Assembly: GCF_009754905.2 (NCBI RefSeq) | Contig: NZ_CP066775.1 | Span: forward strand, 744,001 to 808,000 | Direction of reading: 5' to 3' | Length of the DNA: 64,000 bases | Origin: Mucilaginibacter ginkgonis | GTDB lineage: Bacteria > Bacteroidota > Bacteroidia > Sphingobacteriales > Sphingobacteriaceae | Shown: positions 16,362-24,035 of the stretch, piece after piece | Numbering within the stretch: the stretch's first letter is position 1 | Layout of the letters: each line of letters begins with the position of its first letter | The notes under the pieces: model-generated | Told to the model about the DNA's origin: nothing | Databases searched by the model: none | What the model saw: only the letters and a program-made list of their open reading frames with translations | Program-made: the position numbers and the translations under genes

Positions 16362-16829
16362 ATGACTAAGCTCGACGCCCTTGACCTTAAAATTCTGGAC
16401 CTGCTGCAAAAAGATGCCCGGCTTACCAATAAAGAAATAGGGTTAAGGGTTCACAAATCTATTACCGCGGTGTATGAGCGTATAAAGCGGATGGAAGACC
16501 AGGGTGTGATCAAACGTTACGTTGCTATCCTAGACCCCAACCAGCTGAACAGACAATTAAACGCTTTTACGCATATCCAGCTTAAAGATCATAGCAAGCA
16601 GGTTTTGTTCGATTTTGAAAAGACAGTGGTTGCGTATGACGAGGTGATGGAATGTTACCACATGTCGGGCAGTTATGATTTTATTTTGAAGATATCTGTA
16701 AGCGACCTTAGTGCATATCACGATTTTTTGATCAATAAGTTGTTTACAACCGCGGTAATAGGCCATCTGGAAAGCACCTTCGTAATGCGCGAAGCTAAGA
16801 TGGATACGGCTTTTAACCTTGACATGTAA
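16362..16829 (+). CDS. Lrp/AsnC-family transcriptional regulator
   Basis: The 155-residue protein has the family layout: an N-terminal helix-turn-helix (ALDLKILDLLQKDARLTNKEI then VYERIKRMEDQGVIKRY) and a C-terminal RAM domain for ligand binding and oligomerisation. Placed between hppD and scoAB, it probably responds to an aromatic amino acid or breakdown product and controls this cluster. A perfect 13-bp inverted repeat directly before its start supports autoregulation. The ligand is an inference from position only. Confidence 0.9.
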   Translation: MTKLDALDLKILDLLQKDARLTNKEIGLRVHKSITAVYERIKRMEDQGVIKRYVAILDPNQLNRQLNAFTHIQLKDHSKQVLFDFEKTVVAYDEVMECYHMSGSYDFILKISVSDLSAYHDFLINKLFTTAVIGHLESTFVMREAKMDTAFNLDM

Positions 16830-16850
16830 TTAAACAAATGCTATTCATCC

Positions 16851-17561
16851 ATGAATAAAGTAGTTGCTGACGCCGATGAGGCTATTAAAGGCATCCAGGA
16901 TGGCATGACGCTTATGCTGGGCGGCTTTGGCTTATGCGGCCTTCCCGAAAATACTATTGCAGCATTGGTAAAAAGCGGGGTAAAGGATCTAACCTGTATA
17001 TCCAACAATGCCGGTGTCGACGATTTTGGTATCGGGCTAATGCTCAAACAACGCCAGGTAAAAAAGATGATCGCATCCTACGTGGGAGAAAATGCCGAGT
17101 TTGAACGTCAATTGTTGAGCGGCGAACTCGACGTTGAGCTGATACCACAGGGTACATTGGCTACACGATGCATGGCAGCAGGTTACGGGATGCCTGCAAT
17201 TTTTACGCCTGCCGGGGTAGGTACCGAAGTCGCGAAAGATAAGGAAACGCGGATTTTTAATGGCAAAGAATATTTAATGGAGATGGCGTTTGACGCAGAT
17301 TTTGCAATTGTCAAAGCCTGGAAGGGCGACACCATGGGCAACCTGGTTTACCGCTCAACCGCCCGCAACTTTAATCCGGTCATGGCCATGGCTGGCAAGG
17401 TCACTATTGCCGAAGTAGAAGAGTTGGTACAACCCGGTGAGTTGGACCCGGATCACATCCATACACCCGGAATTTATGTGCATCGCATTTTTCAGGGTAG
17501 GGATTATGAAAAGCGAATAGAACAGCGTACTGTGCGGAAAGGGATGACTGATGTTAAGTAA
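16851..17561 (+). CDS. scoA: 3-Oxoacid CoA-transferase, subunit A
   Basis: This subunit pairs with ScoB to move CoA from succinyl-CoA to acetoacetate, the product of tyrosine breakdown. The 236-residue length is normal. The glycine-rich GGFGLCGLPENTI near the N-terminus and the NNAGVDDFGIG loop are characteristic of family I CoA-transferases. It lies 21 nt after the Lrp-type gene and overlaps scoB by 11 nt, so the two are translationally coupled. In this setting, acetoacetate from FAH would be activated to acetoacetyl-CoA. Confidence 0.94.
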   Translation: MNKVVADADEAIKGIQDGMTLMLGGFGLCGLPENTIAALVKSGVKDLTCISNNAGVDDFGIGLMLKQRQVKKMIASYVGENAEFERQLLSGELDVELIPQGTLATRCMAAGYGMPAIFTPAGVGTEVAKDKETRIFNGKEYLMEMAFDADFAIVKAWKGDTMGNLVYRSTARNFNPVMAMAGKVTIAEVEELVQPGELDPDHIHTPGIYVHRIFQGRDYEKRIEQRTVRKGMTDVK

Positions 17562-18207
17562 AGAACAAATCGCGCAACGGATAGCACGGGAAATTAAGGA
17601 CGGTTACTATGTTAACCTTGGCATTGGCATTCCTACACTGGTAGCCAATTACATTCCCGCAGATATGGATGTGGTACTGCAATCAGAGAACGGGTTATTG
17701 GGCATGGGGCCGTTTCCACATGAAGGAGAAGAGGATGCTGATACTATAAACGCGGGTAAGCAAACCATTACCACGTTGCCTGGTTCGGCGATATTCGATT
17801 CGGCAATGAGTTTTGGGATGATACGCGCTAAAAAGGTTCACCTTACTATTTTAGGCGCAATGGAGGTTTCCGAACGTGGTGATATAGCCAATTGGAAGAT
17901 TCCCGGTAAAATGGTAAAAGGTATGGGCGGCGCCATGGACCTGGTTGCCTCTGCAGAAAACATCATTGTAGCTATGCAACACGTTAACAAGGCTGGCGAG
18001 TCTAAATTATTACCTCAATGCACGTTGCCGCTTACAGGGGTACGGTGCGTCAAAAAGATCGTAACCGAGCTTGCCGTTTTGGATGTGCTGCCAAACGGCG
18101 GATTTAAATTGTTAGAACGTGCACCTGGTGTAAATACCGAGGATATTCAAAAAGCAACAGCCGGTAAATTGATCATCGACGGGGACGTGCCCGAAATGGC
18201 TTTTTAG
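17551..18207 (+). CDS. scoB: 3-Oxoacid CoA-transferase, subunit B
   Basis: The 218-residue catalytic subunit has NLGIGIPTLVANYI at 22-35 and the active-site Glu46 in QSENGLLGMGP, which forms the glutamyl-CoA intermediate. Together with ScoA it makes acetoacetyl-CoA. It is the last gene of the tyrosine-catabolism run; the next gene, ligD, is convergent with only 19 nt between the stops, and no clear terminator is seen in that gap. Confidence 0.94.
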   Translation: MLSKEQIAQRIAREIKDGYYVNLGIGIPTLVANYIPADMDVVLQSENGLLGMGPFPHEGEEDADTINAGKQTITTLPGSAIFDSAMSFGMIRAKKVHLTILGAMEVSERGDIANWKIPGKMVKGMGGAMDLVASAENIIVAMQHVNKAGESKLLPQCTLPLTGVRCVKKIVTELAVLDVLPNGGFKLLERAPGVNTEDIQKATAGKLIIDGDVPEMAF

Positions 18208-18226
18208 TTACATTTTCAATAATGGT

Positions 18227-20950
18227 TTAGCCAAACACACTCTGCGATTTTTCGATAGTTTTCCTCAGATCGATGCCTTTTCCTAATACACCGTGAAACA
18301 GATCACCTGTTTCTTTGAGGCGGTCAATAGCGTTATTGATATTGAAGTGCTTTATTGTTAAACCTTTTTTAACCTCGTCCCAGGCCAGCGGCATGGAAAC
18401 TGTCGCGCCGGGTTTTGGTCGCAGCGAGTAGGGACCGGCAATGGTTGCTCCGGGGCGGTTTTGTAAAAAGTCGAGGTACATTTTGCCACCACGCGCCGCA
18501 ATACTTCGTTCTATGCTGGTATAGTCAGGTATTTGTTTGTGCACCAGTTTTACAATGATGTTGGCGAACAGCTGCGATTCTTTGTAGGTGTACTTTGCCT
18601 CAAGCGGGATATAAATGTGCATACCTGTAGAGCCCGAAGTTTTAGGGTATGATGGTACGTCTATAGCATCTAAAATGTCTTTTACAATACGTGCGGCTTC
18701 TACAACCTGGTCATAAGTATGCTTATCAGGGTCAAGGTCTATCACGCAATAATCTGGGTTGTCAGGCGATTGCACCCGGCTAAACCACGGATTGATCTCG
18801 ATACATCCTAAAGACGCCATCCAAAGCAGGCTGGCCTCATCAGTACCCACCAGGTATTTAGAATGTTTACCTTCGTCGGTATCGTGAGCGAATGTTTTGG
18901 CCCAGTCTGGTGCTTTATCAGACACATTTTTCTGGTAAAAGCTTTGGCCATGAATACCGCCCGGAAAACGGTTAAGCGACATCGGCCTGTCTTTTAAATA
19001 GGAGATCATGTATTCGCCAACCTTGTAGTAATAATTAAGCATCTGGCCCTTGGTGATCTTGTCTTCGGGCCAGTAGAGTTTGGTTACATGGTTAAATTTA
19101 AGCTCGTGTCCGCACACTTTTTTTACTTGGGTATCTTCGGTAGGGTTGAGCAGTGTTTTGCGGTCTGTATTTTTTATTGGCGCCAGTTTCAAGTCGGCTT
19201 TTTTATTCTTTTCAGCCGACCTCTTAACGGGTTTTTCTTCAGTTTCCGCAACGGTAGCTTCTGCATCAACAGGAGTTTCAAGAACAACATCCTTCGCTTC
19301 CTTATCGGTACGCATACCCTTGAATGATGCTTGCCTGAATACGCCGTCGCTAGTGACTTCGGCAAAGGCGACCTCGCAAACCAATTCGGGTTTTAACCAG
19401 GTAGGTTTAGCACCAAGTCGCTGCGGCCTGAATCGCGACGGCTTGTCTACGTCAATTTCTACATCGAACGGACTCTTGTCTGTAATGAGCGGCTTAAACT
19501 GTCCCATCATCTCTTTTTGTAGCTTGTCAGAGAAGCCGGTACCAACTTTGCCTGCAAATACCAACTCTTTGCCTTTATAGACCCCAAGCAGCAACGCGCT
19601 GAAAGCTTTAGCAGTGCCCTCGTTTTTGGTGAAGCCGGCTATCACCACTTCTTGCCTGCGCTGAACTTTTATCTTCAGCCATTCTTTCGAACGCAGATCG
19701 GAGGTGTAAGTGCTGTCGGCCTTTTTTGCAATGATACCTTCGAGCCCCATTTTCTCGGCAGCCGCAAAAAAGTCTTTGCCGTTTGCCTTAAATACGGTGC
19801 TTTGGCGAATGTGTTCGTTATCTGTTGGTAATATGGATTTTAAGATCGCCTGTCGATCAGACAATGATAAACCCATCAGGTTTTTACCCTCATACCATAG
19901 TATATCAAAGATGTAGTAGACCAAATTACCATCGGCTTCGCTTCGCCAGTTTTGCATGGCGCCAAAGTCTGATACGCCCTTGTCATTCAATACCAGCAAT
20001 TCGCCGTCGAGCACGGCATCCATCTTCCACTCCTGCAGACCCTCATTAATAGGATAATATTTTTCGAAAGGCAGATTGTTACGTGAAATTAGTTGCACGC
20101 CGTTCTTCTTATCCAGCAAAGCCGTTGCCCGGTAACCGTCCCATTTCACCTCAAACACCCATCCCGGCTCATCAAACGGTTCGTCCACAAGGGTGGCCTT
20201 CATGGGCTTAATGTTGGCAGGCATTTTAGATTTTGGCGCTTTTTTAAACAACGCTTTCACATCTGTTTCATCAGTTTCGTTCGGTTCCTGTGCGTCATCA
20301 TCCATTTCTTCTGCTAATGCTTCATCGGGCACCACATCTTCCTCGTGCCCGTTTTGCCAAACTTTCTCACTGGTTTTGGCCATTTCGTCTATGGTCTTTC
20401 CGCTTAAAACAGACCGGTCTGCCTTGGTGATATCTTTGCTGGTTGCGTAGTCGTCTTTATGTTTGATCATCAGCCATCCGTTCTCGCCCATGCCATGAGT
20501 TTTAACCAGGGCGAACTCACCATTCAATTTTTCGCCGTGTAATTTTATTTTTAACGATCCTGCTGCTAACTGCTTTAACAAGTGTTTTTCCTGCGCCTTT
20601 TTACCCTTGATTGGCTCGATAGGCTCATATGTGCCCTCATCCCATACAATGACCGTTCCACCGCCATACTCGCCTTTAGGAATGATGCCTTCAAAATTGA
20701 GGTAGTCAAACGGATGGTCTTCGACCATCATGGCCAGGTGTTTGATCTTTGGGTCGAGGGATGGCCCTTTCGGCACAGCCCAGCTTTTTAGAACGCCGTC
20801 CATTTCCAGCCTGAAATCGTAATGCAGGCGCGACGCATCATGCTTTTGCACAACAAAGATCAAATGATCTTTGTCCTTGCTTTTGCCGGCTTTTGGCTCT
20901 GCAGTTTTATTAAAATCCCTTTTCTTATTGTACTCTTTTAGCTTTTCCAT
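18227..20950 (-). CDS. ligD: DNA ligase D (multifunctional NHEJ enzyme)
   Basis: With the start at 20950 (MEKLKEYNKKRDF) the protein has 907 residues; an in-frame ATG at 20980 is less likely. Domain order is 3'-phosphoesterase (about 30-190, HDASRLHYDFRLEMDG), ATP-dependent ligase (about 250-560, motif I EVKWDGYRA) and polymerase/primase (about 640-900, LNRFPGGIHGQSF and VIDLDPDKH). It would repair double-strand breaks with Ku. No ku gene is in the window. An acidic/lysine-rich linker joins the domains. It is the last chromosomal gene before the tRNA scar and island. Confidence 0.95.
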   Translation of the reverse strand: MEKLKEYNKKRDFNKTAEPKAGKSKDKDHLIFVVQKHDASRLHYDFRLEMDGVLKSWAVPKGPSLDPKIKHLAMMVEDHPFDYLNFEGIIPKGEYGGGTVIVWDEGTYEPIEPIKGKKAQEKHLLKQLAAGSLKIKLHGEKLNGEFALVKTHGMGENGWLMIKHKDDYATSKDITKADRSVLSGKTIDEMAKTSEKVWQNGHEEDVVPDEALAEEMDDDAQEPNETDETDVKALFKKAPKSKMPANIKPMKATLVDEPFDEPGWVFEVKWDGYRATALLDKKNGVQLISRNNLPFEKYYPINEGLQEWKMDAVLDGELLVLNDKGVSDFGAMQNWRSEADGNLVYYIFDILWYEGKNLMGLSLSDRQAILKSILPTDNEHIRQSTVFKANGKDFFAAAEKMGLEGIIAKKADSTYTSDLRSKEWLKIKVQRRQEVVIAGFTKNEGTAKAFSALLLGVYKGKELVFAGKVGTGFSDKLQKEMMGQFKPLITDKSPFDVEIDVDKPSRFRPQRLGAKPTWLKPELVCEVAFAEVTSDGVFRQASFKGMRTDKEAKDVVLETPVDAEATVAETEEKPVKRSAEKNKKADLKLAPIKNTDRKTLLNPTEDTQVKKVCGHELKFNHVTKLYWPEDKITKGQMLNYYYKVGEYMISYLKDRPMSLNRFPGGIHGQSFYQKNVSDKAPDWAKTFAHDTDEGKHSKYLVGTDEASLLWMASLGCIEINPWFSRVQSPDNPDYCVIDLDPDKHTYDQVVEAARIVKDILDAIDVPSYPKTSGSTGMHIYIPLEAKYTYKESQLFANIIVKLVHKQIPDYTSIERSIAARGGKMYLDFLQNRPGATIAGPYSLRPKPGATVSMPLAWDEVKKGLTIKHFNINNAIDRLKETGDLFHGVLGKGIDLRKTIEKSQSVFG

Positions 20951-21126
20951 GGCATGTATAAATGGTCCGACGGTGGTCAATCTACTTAACCATAGATAAT
21001 AGCTGTAAGTTTTGTTCAGAGTGAAGTTTCCCGCTTCCGTTTAAAGTCGCTATTTAACAAACAAACTATTTCGATTTACGCATACCGGGAACTTAAGAGC
21101 AACAAACGGGGCGTTTGTGAATAAAA

Positions 21127-21156
21127 AAAGCCCCTCAGCATAAACTGAGGGGCTTT
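21127..21156 (-). terminator. Rho-independent terminator of the ancestral tRNA gene
   Basis: AAAGCCCCTCAG (21127-21138) pairs perfectly with CTGAGGGGCTTT (21145-21156). Read on the minus strand, the hairpin is followed by TTTTTTTAT, so it ends a minus-strand transcript. It lies directly after the 3' tRNA fragment at 21158-21179. Confidence 0.85.
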
Positions 21157-21157
21157 G

Positions 21158-21179
21158 TGCGCCCACCTGGGCTCGAACC
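21158..21179 (-). other. tRNA 3'-end fragment, likely att site of an integrated element
   Basis: On the minus strand this reads GGTTCGAGCCCAGGTGGGCG plus CA, which is positions 52-73 of a tRNA: T-loop TTCGAGC, T-stem 3' side CCAGG, acceptor 3' side TGGGCGC and discriminator A. The 5' T-stem half and everything before it are missing; the sequence diverges at position 51. This is the displaced 3' end expected after site-specific integration. The tRNA species cannot be named from the fragment. Confidence 0.75.
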
Positions 21180-21303
21180 TATTTCCTTAAATCACTGTAT
21201 TTCAATGATTTGCCTTTATTCTTGTTGTTTAAGGTAGTTACATAGGTAACACGCCCTATTGACTAAACAAATATACAAAAAACCATTAAATTACGTCAAA
21301 TAT
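21180..21303. other. Element end with short palindromes
   Basis: Just inside the att fragment lie an imperfect palindrome AAATCACTG-TATTT-CAATGATTT (21189-21211, with AAATCA/TGATTT arms) and GTTAC-ATAG-GTAAC (21237-21250). Such paired sites could bind a tyrosine recombinase. No integrase gene is at this end. Confidence 0.4.
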
Positions 21304-21334
21304 ATTTAAGCAGTTGCTTAAATGCTTATCTTTG
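21304..21334 (+). promoter_or_regulatory. Operator palindrome and -7 box of the first arsR operon
   Basis: ATTTAAGCA (21304-21312) and TGCTTAAAT (21315-21323) form a perfect 9-2-9 palindrome, immediately followed by TATCTTTG (21327-21334), a TAnnTTTG -7 box. A repressor on the palindrome would block the promoter. The box ends 5 nt before ATG 21340. Confidence 0.75.
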
Positions 21335-21339
21335 ACCCA

Positions 21340-21708
21340 ATGGATAATTGCACCCGGATATTTGCAGACAGCAGGCAGATCAATATCTGCCGTAATGTGG
21401 TAAAAGAACATCAGCAGGCTTTTACGGATCTTTCACAAGTGGTGGCGTTAGCAGGTAATGAAGTTCGTTTGAAGATCTTATTCCTGTTGACACAAGAGAA
21501 GGAATTATGCCCCTGCGATCTGAGCGACATACTTGACATGACGATCCCGGCAGTGTCGCAGCACCTCCGCAAATTGAAGGATGGTGGCGTTATCCGATCA
21601 CGCAAGTCGGGACAAACCGTTTTCTATTCAGTCGACCCTTCGCAGATTACCTTACTCCAACCATTCTTCCAGATTATACAAGAACCCTTAATCGAAGTCA
21701 GAGCGTGA
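21340..21708 (+). CDS. ArsR/SmtB-family metalloregulator, CadC-like
   Basis: I choose ATG 21340 because the earlier in-frame ATG (21322) lies inside the operator and upstream of the -7 box. The 122-residue protein has a winged helix-turn-helix (TIPAVSQHLRKLKDGGVI). It carries the ELCPCDL metal motif in the alpha-3 helix plus N-terminal cysteines (MDNCTRIF and NICRNVV), the combination that forms the Cd/Pb/Hg site of CadC-type repressors. It is followed, overlapping by 4 nt, by merTP, so mercury or another soft metal is the likely inducer. It probably represses its own promoter through the 9-2-9 palindrome. Confidence 0.9.
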   Translation: MDNCTRIFADSRQINICRNVVKEHQQAFTDLSQVVALAGNEVRLKILFLLTQEKELCPCDLSDILDMTIPAVSQHLRKLKDGGVIRSRKSGQTVFYSVDPSQITLLQPFFQIIQEPLIEVRA

Positions 21709-22307
21709 AAAAAACAGATCATAAAGGCTGGATAGGTGGCTTGCTTGCTGCAATTGCCGGATCGCTTTGCTGTATCGCGCCTTTGTTATCCATCTTTGGC
21801 GGCTTAAGCAGCGCCGCTACTTATTTTAATTGGATAGCACCTTACCGGCCTTATCTGATCGGTATAACGATACTGGTATTCGCTTTTGCCTGGTACGAGC
21901 AATTGGTGTTTACGCCTATAAAAGAAAAAGACTGCTGCACACCAGCCAACCGTTCCTTTTGGCAATCTAAAAAGTTCCTGTTGATCGTTACCCTGTTCGC
22001 AGCGGTACTGACGGCCTTCCCTTATTATTTCCCAATGATCTATAAAGTGACCCCGAAGACAAAATTTGTTGATTTGCAAGGTAACTTAAAGTCCATTCGT
22101 ATAGATATTAAAGGTATGGGTTGCGCGGATTGCACTAAACATATTGACGGTTCATTAATGGGCCTATACGGTGTGACGTCATCGAATACATCGTTTGAAA
22201 AAGCGCAAACTATTGTGCGATACGATCCGGCCAAAACCAATGCAGATAGTATCGATCATAAAATCAAAGCAATAGGCTATCAGCCAACGCTCATCAAAAA
22301 CAATTAA
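21705..22307 (+). CDS. Mercuric transporter fused to HMA domain (MerTP)
   Basis: The start is GTG at 21705, overlapping the regulator's stop. The 200-residue protein has a MerT-like membrane part, with the vicinal cysteines of TM1 (Cys22-Cys23 in GSLCCIAPLL) and a cytoplasmic Cys77-Cys78, then a third helix and a C-terminal heavy-metal-associated domain with GMGCADC (Cys140, Cys143). MerT brings Hg(II) into the cell for reduction by MerA; the HMA part replaces MerP. No merA or merB is in the window, so the Hg taken up must be handled elsewhere, or the real substrate is another soft metal. Confidence 0.87.
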   Translation: MKKTDHKGWIGGLLAAIAGSLCCIAPLLSIFGGLSSAATYFNWIAPYRPYLIGITILVFAFAWYEQLVFTPIKEKDCCTPANRSFWQSKKFLLIVTLFAAVLTAFPYYFPMIYKVTPKTKFVDLQGNLKSIRIDIKGMGCADCTKHIDGSLMGLYGVTSSNTSFEKAQTIVRYDPAKTNADSIDHKIKAIGYQPTLIKNN

Positions 22308-22309
22308 AT

Positions 22310-22525
22310 ATGGCTGCTACCATCCAACTCAATTCGGTAATTATGTGTCCTAACTGTGGCTTTCAAAAAGAAGAAGAAATGCCGACAGATGCCTGTCAGT
22401 ATTTTTACGAATGTGAAAGCTGTAAAGCCCGACTAAAGCCGCTGGCTGGTGATTGCTGTGTTTTTTGCAGCTATGGAACCGTAAAATGCCCGCCTATACA
22501 GCAAGGTACTTCCTGCTGCGGCTAA
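22310..22525 (+). CDS. Small GDCC-motif protein of the mer-type operon
   Basis: The 71-residue cysteine-rich protein has CPNCGFQKEEEMPTDACQYFYECESC, a zinc-ribbon-like block, followed by GDCCVFCSYGTVKCPP, a signature of small proteins found beside merT genes in many bacteria. Nine or more cysteines suggest metal binding. It lies 2 nt after merTP and must be co-transcribed. A role as cytoplasmic acceptor for the metal brought in by MerTP is a reasonable inference, not shown. Confidence 0.8.
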   Translation: MAATIQLNSVIMCPNCGFQKEEEMPTDACQYFYECESCKARLKPLAGDCCVFCSYGTVKCPPIQQGTSCCG

Positions 22526-22526
22526 G

Positions 22527-22940
22527 TTAGTTTACGATCTCAAAAAAAGTGATCAGGTTACCATGCAGGTCAAGTGTGGGAAAATCACGGTTGCCCCAGG
22601 GCTGATCTTCTACTACTGTTTCGGCGTTATAGATTACGCCACTGGCTTTCATCTCCTCGTAAAGTTCATCGATCCCGGTTACTTCTATTCGGCAACTAGC
22701 AGTGCCTGCCAAAAAACTTTCCGCACCGGTACTGACGGGCCGTAAAACGAGCCAGAACTTATATCGCCAATCGTGGTCGCAAGCCGCCCAAAGGTGTATA
22801 TCTAAACCATCACGCGTTAAAATAGCAAAGCGATCTTCTTGATGCCGCGCTTTAAAACCCATTTTACCTTCATAGAAAGCTACAGCTTCGGGAATGTTTA
22901 CCACAGGTAAAGCCGGGATGCTTCCTTTTAATTTTGTCAT
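22527..22940 (-). CDS. VOC-family protein, bleomycin-resistance type
   Basis: The 137-residue single VOC protein begins IPALPVVNIPEAVAFYEGKMGF and has the family's DGLDIHLW and NLITFFE endings. Proteins of this type bind bleomycin-like drugs, or act on unknown small molecules. It converges on the mer-type operon (stops 1 nt apart) and follows the ankyrin gene by 3 nt, so the two minus-strand genes form a pair. A link to metal resistance is not evident. Confidence 0.82.
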   Translation of the reverse strand: MTKLKGSIPALPVVNIPEAVAFYEGKMGFKARHQEDRFAILTRDGLDIHLWAACDHDWRYKFWLVLRPVSTGAESFLAGTASCRIEVTGIDELYEEMKASGVIYNAETVVEDQPWGNRDFPTLDLHGNLITFFEIVN

Positions 22941-22943
22941 CGT

Positions 22944-23567
22944 TTAAACCGCCGCTAAAGTATTAACATAAGCTATTGTATCCGCATCCAGTTTTGTTTT
23001 ATCCGCACCCGCTTTCAACAGCAGTTGAATGCAATTGATCTGATGGTACTGGTTACCATTGTCACCGGAAGTTAATGTGTGTACTGCCCAGCCTATCGGT
23101 GTGGAGTTGAAGGTGATATCGGGTTGATCAATATTTGCTCCTTTTGCAATTAATACTTCAACTAATTGATCCCTTCCGCAAAAAGCCGCCCAATGCAAGG
23201 CCGTGGCCCCGTCATGATCGGTGTAAGAAAAATCCGCACCCTGCTCAATGTAGAATATTCCTAATTTCTCCGCGTGGAGGCTTGCTGCCGCGAGCAATGG
23301 GGTGTTGTTATCGCCTTTTGATTGATAACCATTAATGTCAGCATTAAACTCAAGTAAGATTTTTGCTATTTCAATAGCTTTTTCTTCAGTAATGATCTTA
23401 GCAAAAACCAAATCACATAGCCGATGCAAAGGATGGCCTTTCATCTCCGGCTGAGCATCGCTGCACGGAATACCCCCATTAGCCAGGCTTGGGTCGCCCT
23501 CAAGTACCGTTCTCAACGACACAAGATCCACCTGGTTAACTAATTTATATAATTCGCTGGCTTGCAT
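22944..23567 (-). CDS. Ankyrin-repeat protein
   Basis: The 207-residue protein has a non-repetitive start and then about four ankyrin repeats, seen in DNTPLLAAASLHAEKLGIFY, DGATALHWAAFCGRDQLVEV and a longer repeat up to IQLLLKAGADKTK. No signal peptide is visible, so it is likely cytoplasmic and mediates protein contacts. It is divergent from the second arsR gene, with the 85-nt gap between them holding that gene's operator, so both could be affected by the same repressor. Confidence 0.85.
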   Translation of the reverse strand: MQASELYKLVNQVDLVSLRTVLEGDPSLANGGIPCSDAQPEMKGHPLHRLCDLVFAKIITEEKAIEIAKILLEFNADINGYQSKGDNNTPLLAAASLHAEKLGIFYIEQGADFSYTDHDGATALHWAAFCGRDQLVEVLIAKGANIDQPDITFNSTPIGWAVHTLTSGDNGNQYHQINCIQLLLKAGADKTKLDADTIAYVNTLAAV

Positions 23568-23629
23568 TTTATATCATTATCCCAAAGCTAATTAAATTTT
23601 GATAATTTGTTTCTTGCTATTGAATATTA

Positions 23630-23647
23630 ATCGTAATATTGCAATAT
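23630..23647. promoter_or_regulatory. ArsR operator, site 1
   Basis: ATCGTAATATTGCAATAT differs by one base from the site at 24001-24018. It lies 5 nt before the second arsR start and also between divergent genes, the position expected for autoregulation. Confidence 0.75.
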
Positions 23648-23652
23648 AAACA

Positions 23653-23982
23653 ATGGGCTTAACAAAAACAGAAATATTCACCGACGAACAAAACAGGTTA
23701 GCTGTGATGCTGAAAGCCATTGCGCATCCTGCACGTATCGCTATTTTACAGGAGATCATTAAATCGAATACCTGTATCTGCGGCGACCTGGTGGATGAAC
23801 TGGGTTTAGCGCAGCCGACCATTTCACAGCATTTAAAAGAACTGAAGAACGCCGGTTTGATACAAGGCACCATTGAAGGCGTTAGCGTTTGTTACTGTAT
23901 TAATCCACCGGTTTGGAACGAGCTAAAAGAACAGATGGGCAGTTTTTTTTCCGCCTTTGATGTGAAAGCGACCTGCTGTTAA
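23653..23982 (+). CDS. arsR: ArsR-family arsenic-responsive repressor
   Basis: The 109-residue winged-helix protein has PARIAILQEIIKSNTCICGDLV, giving a Cys-x-Cys pair in the recognition-helix region as in As(III)-sensing ArsR, then LAQPTISQHLKELKNAGLI. Two more cysteines end the protein (KATCC). It stands directly before the arsenic operon (53 nt gap). Near-identical 18-bp sites before this gene and before the operon indicate that ArsR represses both and releases them with arsenite. Confidence 0.92.
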   Translation: MGLTKTEIFTDEQNRLAVMLKAIAHPARIAILQEIIKSNTCICGDLVDELGLAQPTISQHLKELKNAGLIQGTIEGVSVCYCINPPVWNELKEQMGSFFSAFDVKATCC

Positions 23983-24000
23983 AAAAATTTGAATACATCC

Positions 24001-24018
24001 ATCGTAATATTACAATAT
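24001..24018. promoter_or_regulatory. ArsR operator, site 2
   Basis: ATCGTAATATTACAATAT matches site 1 in 17 of 18 positions and includes the palindrome GTAATATTAC. It lies 17 nt before the first gene of the arsenic operon. Confidence 0.75.
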
Positions 24019-24035
24019 TAAATAAATAGAAAGCC

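Noticed and set aside
21158-21240. A complete tRNA gene on the minus strand
   Set aside because: Only positions 52-73 are present; the 5' T-stem half, anticodon arm and D arm cannot be found in the next 70 nt.
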